NCBI RefSeq assembly: GCF_964340395.1 | Contig: NC_135559.1 | Location: 1,525,001-1,545,000, forward strand | Origin: Glandiceps talaboti | Lineage: Eukaryota > Hemichordata > Enteropneusta > Spengelidae | Direction: 5' to 3' | DNA length: 20,000 nucleotides | Shown here: in pieces, positions 1-9,809 of the stretch | Layout of the letters: the number at the start of each line of letters is the position of its first letter | Numbering within the stretch: position 1 is the first letter of the stretch | The notes under the pieces: generated by a model | The model's input: the letters and a program-made list of their open reading frames with translations, nothing else | Told to the model about the DNA's origin: nothing | Databases searched by the model: none | Position numbers and translations under genes: made by a program

Positions 1-1739
1 CCTACACACACACACACAACCACCTAGGTGAACACTTGTCAGCCTAAAATGCAAAGTTCACCTCCTGAGGGCGCTGGAATGTCGATACTGATCGGTTGAG
101 CAACCGATTTAATACAAAACTAAATTATGCCATATTTATTTGTTGTTTTGATTTCTTTGATTTTGGTTGGAACAAAACACCAAGGACCTGCAACACATAA
201 CAGAAAGTAGTTCAATCTATTCTTATGTAGCATTCTGAACAAATATAGTTGTAGTTAATAATAACAAAAAAGAAAATTACGGTAACCATATACATACAAT
301 AAACACCGAAACAAAGTCCAATGTCCACTTGTGAGCCCCCTGTAACTTAACGAGTGACTTCTGATGTACATGCCACCATTTAGGCAATGTGTAAAATAAT
401 ATAGTCCATTTAGGTCAGTAAAATAGACATAGTCTTTGGTTTAATGATACAACATTTTGAGGCCAATGAATATCCTGAGCGGTATGGGGGCGCTGTAACA
501 ATGCAGGCTATCAACTCCGGAAAACTTTATAGATAATATTGATGGGTGTTTATACATTTTCCTACATTGCTTCTTTGTCTCTTCTTAACGCCCAATATTC
601 GAATCCCACACTTGTGCTACATAATCACTGATCCAGGATAATAGGGAACTTACAATCCAGACTGAGTATGCTTAGACGCAAAGGACTATAGGATTACCTG
701 TGGTTATCATAATACCTAATCTGGAGCTACTGATAAAATAAACCTCCCACAACGGTCAGGGTGACTATGAATTGATCATTTACGGTTTAAAAACAATGTA
801 ACATTATTGTTTACAATACTATTCGATTAGTATTTATTATCACTTTTCCCATGATGCAACATTCAACATGGCGGGTTTGCAAGTTCCCTATTCATTTATT
901 CAGGGCCAACTTATTTCTACATTTCTGCTTTTCTCGCCAAAAATTAATCTCGATCTCACATGGATGGGTCAGTAATGCTATACGCTGTCGAGATTGGTTG
1001 TGGAATGCTACATGTTGGCCTAATAACTTATAAAAATAAGAATAAACAACTTTTAGTGTCATTTCAGCTTAAGTAGTAAAGTTTAAAATTATTATCGTGT
1101 TAGTCTGGTAGTTTCATGTAATTGTTATAATTTTCGCTTGTTCTGTTTATTTTATTTTACTTCCGTACTTTTTATTATCATTGTACCCAATGTGCATGTA
1201 TATTTTTAGCATTGTACAGAGCACAGTACGTAGTGTGGTGTGATTTTTAAGGAATTAAAATATTATTATTATTATTTTTATTTTATAATTTTATTTAATT
1301 ATTATTCCTTAGAAAAGTTTGTAACATGGAATACAATTAGCATTTTAATTGTTTGCATTTCATTTTTGTCAATAGTTGTGTTCATTTCAATGTCGAAATT
1401 ATCCTTCCCTCACTCTGAGAATTGATCTGAGATGCATCTGCTCTAAGACTTGCAATCACATAACTAGACGACTGATAATTATCAATTGACAAACTCAATA
1501 CCTCGAGTTATTTAACTTCTAGAATTGATACCGTGTACAAAGCAACACAGCGCCCTCTCGTTTTACTCGAAGTAAATTGTCTTTCTTCTGTAAAAGTCAT
1601 AAATAATATTAAAAGCCTTATAACTGATCGTTATGTAGGATATAATATTGAAAAATAATGCAATTAATAGTACCCACACTTCACTATAAGCTACAAATGA
1701 ATTATATTACGTGTAAATAAACATATATACTGCCAAATC
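1..1739. other. AT-rich non-coding stretch, no gene recognised
   Basis: The window opens in the end of a short (CA)n run (positions 5-19). The rest is unique-looking AT-rich DNA. Open frames here (851-1033, 1240-1425) have low-complexity or unrecognisable translations and are treated as chance. GGGCGCTG-type words occur near 69 and 488 and inverted near 1549, but nothing else supports an element. Confidence 0.6.
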
Positions 1740-1965
1740 TATGTCACGTGATGATGGGCAGAATGTTTTTATCGCAATATAAAATGTGTCAAGGTTTCAA
1801 AACTCCATCACGTGATAAGTAAATGCAGAGTTTTGAGACCTTCGTTGGTTTTATATTGCCATATTAAAAAGAAAACGTAACAAGGTTTTTAAATTCTGTC
1901 ACGTAATAATAAGTAAAATATTATTAATATCGAATTATATAATGTAACAAGGTTTGAATATCTCA
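1740..1965. repeat. Degenerate local repeat with CACGTG boxes
   Basis: Three diverged units are visible. The word CAAGGTTT recurs at 1790, 1881 and 1948, and a CACGT word recurs at 1745, 1809 and 1900. The first two CACGT words are full CACGTG palindromes (E-box/bHLH-type sequence). Spacing is irregular (about 64-91 bp), so this is an old, decayed tandem repeat or a cluster of insertion ends rather than a clean satellite. Another CACGTG lies at 2496-2501. Any regulatory role is speculation. Confidence 0.35.
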
Positions 1966-1980
1966 GCATGACTAAACTCG

Positions 1981-2265
1981 ATGACATCATTTCTAATCAA
2001 CAAGACTAGTCCTGTAGCATGCGGTGCTTTGAAGTTCGATGCCGTAGGTTGGCACGTCTACAATGAGCAGATTAGACGTGGTTTCCATGGTGATAACCCA
2101 CTCACATTTTGCACAGCCGAGGGCAAATGTTCTTTCATGATGTTTCTGTCGACCCGACACCTCAGATCTTTACGACTGGTGAAGATAGTTGATAAGATTG
2201 GAGGCCATTCTATACCAAAGGAGGAGAAAGAAATACATAAAAGGATATCAGTGACAAAGTTTTAG
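1981..2265 (+). CDS. Weak 94-codon open frame, unrecognised
   Basis: An uninterrupted ATG-to-TAG frame of 94 codons in a stretch visibly less AT-rich than its surroundings. The translation is of mixed composition, with no signal peptide, membrane segment, cysteine pattern or domain I recognise; its C-terminal third is rich in Lys, Arg and Glu. It could be a single exon, a fragment of an old mobile element, or chance. No promoter or splice context distinguishes these. It is listed because it is the least repeat-like short frame in the first 4 kb. Confidence 0.15.
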   Translation: MTSFLINKTSPVACGALKFDAVGWHVYNEQIRRGFHGDNPLTFCTAEGKCSFMMFLSTRHLRSLRLVKIVDKIGGHSIPKEEKEIHKRISVTKF

Positions 2266-4855
2266 TACAACGCACGTGTTGAACATATAGAAATGACACC
2301 TCTGTAATTTTACGATTTTATGTAATAACCCCTGTCTATCGTCTACGTAACTGTATACAACCTCTATCAATATTATATATGCATTTCCTTGCAGCACCAT
2401 GATAAACAGCGTGCATACATCGCACTCTGGAATCCATGTTTTATTATCTACAAAACCTTATCATCGCTGCAGGGACAGTGGCTTTATGAAATCGTCACGT
2501 GAAGATCCTGAAATTCAAGAATGAACGGTATTTTCCGCTTAGCTAGATTGTGATTGGTGTATAGATTGTTACTTTGTCTGTTAGACCGACAAAGAAATTC
2601 TTTAATATATATCCGTGGGTACCAAAGCCGTTTTGAAATCCCATCGTTCGTAAATTTCAATATAACTTAGGATTTTAAAAAATGAAGTAGGTAGAAATTT
2701 GAAATCTTGAATGCAAAGTACCCCGTCTTCGAGAACAGTAGAGTAAATCTGAAAGCTTAATTTCAAAGCATTTCTCTTATGGTTTGGGCTAGAGAAGTCA
2801 TTTTAACAAATCCAGTATATAGCGTGACATCTCTAACATAATATCAGGGGTGTTTTAATTTGACAGATATGGTTCATAGAAGATGCTTGCTGAGCACTGG
2901 GCGAGGTAGTGATAGAAATATGAATTTGCACCGTCTGTTCTCGAAGCTTGCCTCAGCATTATACTAGGGTATTACTTAGAGTGGTGTGGAGCTTCTAGCT
3001 TTCATATCTAGTGTCCAGCCCCATATTTGCATGGTATTCTAGACTTCCCAAACAAGTTATTTATTGTAAATTACAGACGATAGACGAGAATTTACAAAAG
3101 AATTGCTGGTCAAATGTCGAAGGGAGAGGGCAATTTGGTCTATGGTGTATTTTGTAATAAATGAAACCGTGGCATAACCATCTTAAACTAAGGAAGACAC
3201 CAGACAAGTTTGCATGGAATTAGGCTAGGGTGTGTACATCTTGTGTTCTCTTTCTAAAATATACAGATCTCTATGGGTGCGGACACAAACAAATAATTTG
3301 TTAGCATTTATTGTTCATATTATGAGTACATGTACAGTTCCATAATTATGTTTACCCATATGTGATTCAATGTTGTTCAGGATGTATGATATTATGAGTA
3401 AGTCACTATATCTGACAAAATAGTTTCAAAAACAAGTCATTTGAAACTAGTGCATCTTTATAGGAGAACGTCACCCCCGGATATAAAGGGTATATGTTCA
3501 TAATTTTTGCACGGTTGCCAAGAAACACCAATTTGAAATTGAAAGAAACACCAATTTGAAATTGAAACTCTTTTTCAAAGAGCAAAGTTGCACCACTATT
3601 TGACCATACTACTACCTACTACTTCAGTGTAATCAAACAGTGGGAGTATCATCTCATTATAAAGCATCTCGGTATCGAATGTAATATACCGTCTTTCCCT
3701 CCAAAGCACACCCAGCCTTTGTCATATTTTGCTACGTTTTATTTATATCCAAATTTAAGCGGGAGTGAATCCAGCTACCAACGTATTGGAATGGCTGGAC
3801 ATGTTTCATCATTTGTTCTGGTATCTGCATGTTAAAAACGTTAGATAGACACTGATTCAGTCGTTTGGCCGTCAGAAAATATAAATGATGGTCGTGTCTA
3901 ACCTCTATAACCAATAAGCAATGATAGTACATATCAGAGTATATCAACTGACATAGCCATTTCCATCTAAATACAATCTAGAGCAAATCAACAATAGTAT
4001 TACTTTCCTCTCCGAACACATGGCAAACTGTAGAAGTTTTAGTTACAGTTATTTCATTTTCAGTAAAAACGTTCCAATCGAAATGAAGTATCAGGAAGAT
4101 AAATTGAAGAAAATCACATCTTGCATAGTATACCTTAATTCTAAATTATAGATGTAAACAATCTTCTAACGCTCAGGGAAATTTCTAAATGGAAAACAGG
4201 TGTGTCGTCAAGTAAGAGCGCTGCTCTCTTTTTATACAGCAATATGATGACAGAATTGATGTATGTTGTTGGTAGAAGTATAGGTAAAAGCAATTAAATC
4301 ACAAAACATATGAAAGGCGTCTGTGGATAACGTCGTTCTTTACTCTATGTCCAATGAATTATTTAAGCTTATACATATATACATGCTACACTGAAGTAGT
4401 ATGGCATTTCACAGCAAACACCTTACATTGATAACGACATTTTAACAAACAGTCTTTCTGATAATAAGATATTTATTGAGTATATGTCAAGGCAAAGCTT
4501 TCTGTTTTGAAGAGTGGTGAAAATAAATATAAAAAAATAACATCTAATTAGCATCCTTACAAAAATAATTTACTGATCGAAACATAATATTTGATGAAGG
4601 TGCCTGACTAACGACGTCCAAGTGAAATCCTAATCTATCCAGAGATGATGTGATTCGTTTTTTGACGTGTTTAAAAAATCAACATTTGAAATTACATGTG
4701 ACTTTGGAACTTAGTGTTTAGGGTGTTTATATCGAAATTCGAACATTCATTAGTCACGCACCTGGTGAACTTGTTTTCCCCTATAAAATACAATAAGTTT
4801 TGCCTTTAAACATTCACTGTAATTTTAACATGAAACAAACTACAATACAAATACT
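2266..4855. other. Unique AT-rich non-coding stretch
   Basis: No gene, RNA or mobile element is recognised. A minus-strand frame at 3732-3947 (71 codons) has no recognisable domain. The only internal structure noted is a 23-bp exact tandem duplication listed separately. Confidence 0.55.
3522..3567. repeat. 23-bp tandem duplication
   Basis: Two exact head-to-tail copies of a 23-bp unit beginning GAAACACCAATTTG, at 3522-3544 and 3545-3567. Exact identity suggests a recent slippage or repair event. No function is implied. Confidence 0.9.
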
Positions 4856-5435
4856 ACTACTGTGGAAATTGTACGATGACGTTCATTACGTCATACACAC
4901 ACTGATGTCTAGTACTGTGAAAGCTGTACGATGACGTTCATTACGTCATACATACACTCATGTCTAGTACTGTGAAAGCTGTACGATGACGTTCATTACG
5001 TCATACACACACTCATGTCTAGTACTGTGAAAGCTGTACGATGACGTTCATTACGTCATACATACACTGATGTCTAGTACTGTGAAAGCTGTACGATGAC
5101 GTTCATTACGTCATACACACACTCATGTCTAGTACTGTGAAAGCTGTACGATGACGTTCATTACGTCATACACACACTCATGTCTAGTACTGTGAAAGCT
5201 GTACGATGACGTTCATTACGTCATACACACACTCATGTCTAGTACTGTGAAAGCTGTACGATGACGTTCATTACGTCATACACACACTCATGTCTAGTAC
5301 TGTGAAAGCTGTACGATGACGTTCATTACGTCATACACACACTCATGTCTAGTACTGTGAAAGCTGTACGATGACGTTCATTACGTCATACACACACTCA
5401 TGTCTATTACTGTGAAAGCTGCGATGTTCTTTACA
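4856..5435. repeat. 55-bp minisatellite carrying CRE-like palindromes
   Basis: The word GTACGATGACG begins at 4871, 4926, 4981, 5036, 5091, 5146, 5201, 5256, 5311 and 5366, a strict 55-bp period over ten copies. A diverged half unit precedes the array and a degenerate eleventh copy starts near 5421. Copies differ almost only at two positions (CACACAC/CATACAC and TGATG/TCATG), so the array is young or homogenised. Each unit holds a perfect inverted repeat, ATGACGT-TCATT-ACGTCAT (4876-4894 in the first copy), whose arms contain TGACG, the half-site bound by CREB/ATF bZIP factors. Units carry no long open frame. Confidence 0.95.
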
Positions 5436-6303
5436 CCATACGTATATTCCTATCAGAGTATTATCAAGGGGCATTATTTTCCATTGTAAGTCTTGATATC
5501 TGAAAGTACTAGTACAGTATAAAGTAGATTTAAATATTCTGCAAAATTCACTATAGATTACTTACTGTTTGACAAGGTAGCTTCATAAATGATTATGTTG
5601 AAAGGGGTCAGGTATTACATTATTTTTAGATCATCTCAGCTGCATTGTAAAGGTTTGAAGCTTATTGCTAAGGACTTAAAGCTATAATCACTGCAAGATG
5701 ATTAAAACATTAAAAGATGCTATTTGATTGCTCCCTTAATAGACTATAAAAGTCACTCACTGATGACATAATCAGATACGGTTTACATTCAAATAATAAC
5801 AAATGTGACCTAAAGGTAATAGGAAAACTAATGGCTGGCTAGTACTTTTGGCAATCATTGAATTTAATGGTGGACTAGCGGCAGGACAAAACCCAGTTTT
5901 AATCAACCTTTAGTAATCTCGCTTTGTAATTAAGAGACGAAAAGTCGACCCAAATAGATATGACCTTTTAAGACTACTTAGACGGTTCTCATTAATAGTT
6001 CAAGGTTCTCCCACATGGTTTTTGATTAGGTTTCTATTCAATTGGTTGAAGTCGAGACCATGCGTTTGGCTGCACAATGGCCTCAGGGCTTTATGTAGTC
6101 TACTTGGCTATCATTGAAGTAGTCTGGGTCGTAATGCAATTGAGATTTTCTGACAGACTTATTGACCTTAGATTTTACAAATGACATTTGAAGGGTAAGC
6201 ATACTTATTTTGTAAGAAATAAGTTTTCAGTTTCCAATTTTCAAAATTCCAACTGGTCAACAAAAAATAAGTACAACATATCTACATCAATAATGTATGT
6301 AAC
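5436..6303. other. Non-coding stretch, nothing recognised
   Basis: AT-rich unique sequence between two minisatellites. No gene or mobile element is recognised on either strand. Confidence 0.55.
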
Positions 6304-6650
6304 TAAATATCTCCGGCAATACTGTATTTAACAAAATATCTACAGTAATAATATATTTAACAAAATATCCACAGTAGTCATGTATTTAACAAAATATCTA
6401 CAGTAATAACGTATTTAATAAAATATCTACAGTAATAACGTATTTAACAAAATATTCACAGTTATAACGTGTTTAATAAAATATCTACAGCAATCATGTA
6501 TTTAACAAAATATCTACAGTAAAAATGTATTTAACAAAATATCCACAGTAATCATGTATTTAATAAAATATCTACAGCAATCATATATCTAACACAGTAT
6601 CTACAGTAATAATGTATTTACCAAAATATCTACAACAATCATATATTTAA
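6304..6650. repeat. 29-bp AT-rich minisatellite, about 12 copies
   Basis: The word AAAATATC(T/C)ACAG recurs every 29 bp (for example at 6333, 6362, 6391, 6420, 6449 and onward to 6623). The unit reads roughly AAAATATCTACAGTAATAAT followed by GTATTTAAC. Copies differ at several positions (CAGTAATAA, CAGCAATCA, CAGTAGTCA), so the array is older and less homogenised than the 55-bp array upstream. The flanking copies at both ends are the most diverged. Confidence 0.93.
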
Positions 6651-6705
6651 ATTTATCATTTTGATTAAAGAAATGCACACCTAAGTTACGAAAGTAAAGA
6701 CTTGT

Positions 6706-6965
6706 CTTTATACACACAAATACAAACATACACACACACAGATACACAGACACAGACACAGACACAGACACAGACACAGGCACAGGCACAGACACAGACA
6801 CAGGCACAGGCACAGACAGAGACACAGACACCTGTAGACACAGACAGCCACACACAGAAACAAAATCTCACAGACACACAGGCGCACACACACACACACA
6901 CACACACAAACAAACAAACAAACAAACAAACAAACAGAAACACACGCACATATATAACTACACAC

Positions 6966-6996
<31 letters not shown>

Positions 6997-7000
6997 AAAC
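6706..7000. repeat. Compound CA-rich microsatellite
   Basis: A patchwork of simple repeats in one strand register: CACA, CAGACA, CAGGCA, then (CA)n, a (CAAA)n block around 6907-6936, and a closing (CA)n at about 6966-6995. Long open frames on both strands here (poly-Thr/Gln/His or Cys/Val translations) are direct products of the repeat and not genes. Confidence 0.97.
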
Positions 7001-7015
7001 AAAATTATAAATATA

Positions 7016-7017
<2 letters not shown>

Positions 7018-7100
<83 letters not shown>
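7018..7100. repeat. (CT)n microsatellite, about 41 units
   Basis: An uninterrupted CT dinucleotide tract of about 82 bp. It is (GA)n on the minus strand, giving an Arg/Glu low-complexity open frame. The perfection of the run implies recent expansion and likely length polymorphism. Confidence 0.98.
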
Positions 7101-7103
<3 letters not shown>

Positions 7104-7937
7104 CACCATATATTGATATAGTTAGGTAGTTCATGCCATAGAACGTGTTATCTAAGATGAACATACTTGCAATCCGATGTCTGGTTACCTAGGGATTTCA
7201 AAACATATGCCGGAAATCTCTATTCATGGCATCGCAATTGTAGGAAACAGAGAGAGCGCAGAAATCATTAAGATGAGACATGCTGATAAAGGCACAGCTA
7301 AATGTACTGAATTCAATCTGAATCAACCACCACATGGTTTGCAATTAAAGGTTAATTTGACGTAATTCTGATATTAGATTCTCTTAATTTTCAACTTAAT
7401 AGTATATAAAATACGATAGGGAATTTACCCCGCGAGGTTTGTTTAAAATTAGTCTATTGATGAGCGAATTGCTGGGACATAAGCTTAACAATACTAATGG
7501 AAATCTAGTTCACCAAAGTTATTCAAGGAAAGTACTCAATACGTATAAACTTTTAGTGATTTCACCACTAAGGTATAATCTTTAAATGTTTTTTACTCAT
7601 TTAGCGAAAACTGCTTTACTTTGGCATACGTACACATTAAAGAGGTCGCCTTTGAATTGTCTTACAGGATAAGGCAAAATAGTAAGAAATGTAACGGATA
7701 AATAGTGTGTTTATCTTCTGTAATGGTTTGCAACCATCTAGTAGTTTTTAAATTTAAAAAAATAAATAAATTAAATGCTATGACAGATTACAATATTAGA
7801 CCAATGCAGATTACAATAGGAGAAAATATATATTGAATATCATTATGTTATCAATATATCAGCTTTGAATTTTAATTTTTAATTTTTTTAAAGTTGCATT
7901 TGTGATGGAATTTCTCCCAGCGATTTTATTCTACAGG
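7101..7937. other. Non-coding stretch with a weak 62-codon frame
   Basis: AT-rich unique sequence. An ATG-started frame at 7177-7365 (62 codons) has ordinary amino-acid composition but no domain I recognise, no visible splice context and no repeat explanation. It could be chance. Nothing else is supported. Confidence 0.5.
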
Positions 7938-8126
7938 CACATACATACATACATACATACATACATACATACATACATACATACATGCATACATGCATAC
8001 GTACATACATACATACATACATACATACATACATACATACATACATACATACATACATACATACATACATGCATACATGCATACGTACATATATACATAA
8101 ATACACACACACACACGCACACACAA
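7938..8126. repeat. (CATA)n tetranucleotide array plus (CA)n
   Basis: CATA repeats run from about 7938 to 8098 and are followed by a short (CA)n tract to about 8126. A variant block (CATGCATACATGCATACGTA) occurs twice, at 7984 and 8068, exactly 84 bp (21 units) apart, showing that a multi-unit block was duplicated rather than single units slipping. The 'MYVC' and 'HTYI' open frames here are repeat translations. Confidence 0.97.
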
Positions 8127-8964
<838 letters not shown>

Positions 8965-8988
8965 AATAGTATCAAACTCGTAGAATAG

Positions 8989-9798
8989 GGTGCTCGATGC
9001 TTGGATAAGCAGGGCGGGAATAATCAAACACACGAAATTATTCAACCTTTGAGACAAATTCCCAAGCCAAGATCTCAAACACCAACTACTCATATTCAAC
9101 ATCTTTCCCGTTCTTCATCTCAACCGACCCAAGATCCAATATATACATCTCAGCGTAGAGAAAGAATACACGCTTCTGTCCACTCTGCTAATCGCATCAG
9201 CCAACAGGAATTGTCACAAATCAAATCAGCTAAGCCTCACCAGAAGCAACATATCTCCTCTCACAGCAAGAAACTGCTTGTAATTGGTGATTCTATTGTT
9301 CGACATCTTCAGTTTCGTTCTAAATTCATCTCCTGTACCAAACAATGCTATCCTGGCTACAAAATCGAAGAGATTGATCCTACAGATATTGTCACCGGTG
9401 ATGAAGATTATATTTTACTACACATTGGTACTAATAATCTTCCGTGTGACTCTTCTGAAGCAATTAAAGAGAAATACACTTCCTTGGTTGAGAAGTTAAG
9501 ATCTTTGAATAAACACGCTACAATCATCATTTCTGGATTACTCTTTCGAATGGATCACCCTTATCTCAACAACAAAGTTCAACTTGCAAACAATCTTCTC
9601 GGCAACTTCTCAGTGTCACAAACTCAAATGCCCTTCATGAACAATAACACTACTTATCCTGATCAAATGTGTGTTTTCCTTGATGCGAGTGGTTTACATC
9701 TAAACAGCCTGGGCTACAATAAATTTGCTGCCCACATCGTGAAACACATACGTCACTTAAATTTTATCAAACTCTCGAACCTACAAAAGATGTCTTAA
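8989..9798 (+). CDS. LINE ORF1, SGNH/GDSL-hydrolase-like, N-terminus missing
   Basis: The open frame runs from just after a stop at 8986-8988 to TAA at 9796-9798. There is no in-frame ATG before the domain (the first Met is ~183 codons in), so the true start is lost by 5' truncation; residues here are counted from the TTG at 9001. Residues 1-90 are Gln/Ser/Thr/His-rich and probably disordered. The SGNH fold follows: block I GDSIV (residues 96-100, nucleophile Ser98), block II glycine in YPGYKIEEI, block III HIGTNN (141-146), and block V GLHLN (His233). Esterase ORF1s of CR1-type LINEs are thought to help ribonucleoprotein or membrane association. In block V the usual Asp three residues before His is Ser230; an Asp lies two residues earlier (228). 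No zinc knuckle is present. Confidence 0.9.
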   Translation, partial: GARCLDKQGGNNQTHEIIQPLRQIPKPRSQTPTTHIQHLSRSSSQPTQDPIYTSQRRERIHASVHSANRISQQELSQIKSAKPHQKQHISSHSKKLLVIGDSIVRHLQFRSKFISCTKQCYPGYKIEEIDPTDIVTGDEDYILLHIGTNNLPCDSSEAIKEKYTSLVEKLRSLNKHATIIISGLLFRMDHPYLNNKVQLANNLLGNFSVSQTQMPFMNNNTTYPDQMCVFLDASGLHLNSLGYNKFAAHIVKHIRHLNFIKLSNLQKMS

Positions 9799-9809
9799 CT
9801 AACACTTCT

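Noticed and set aside
67-1558. GAGGGCGCTG (67-76) and its inverse CAGCGCCCTC (1549-1558) as termini of a 1.5-kb element
   Set aside because: Only 10 bp match, with no flanking duplication or extended similarity; a related word also occurs at 486.
4856-5435. CRISPR-like array at the 55-bp repeats
   Set aside because: Repeats are contiguous with no unique spacers, and the DNA is eukaryotic.
5759-5775. Second CTGATGA (also near 14675) as further hammerheads
   Set aside because: Neither is followed by a stem II and GAAA in the required arrangement.
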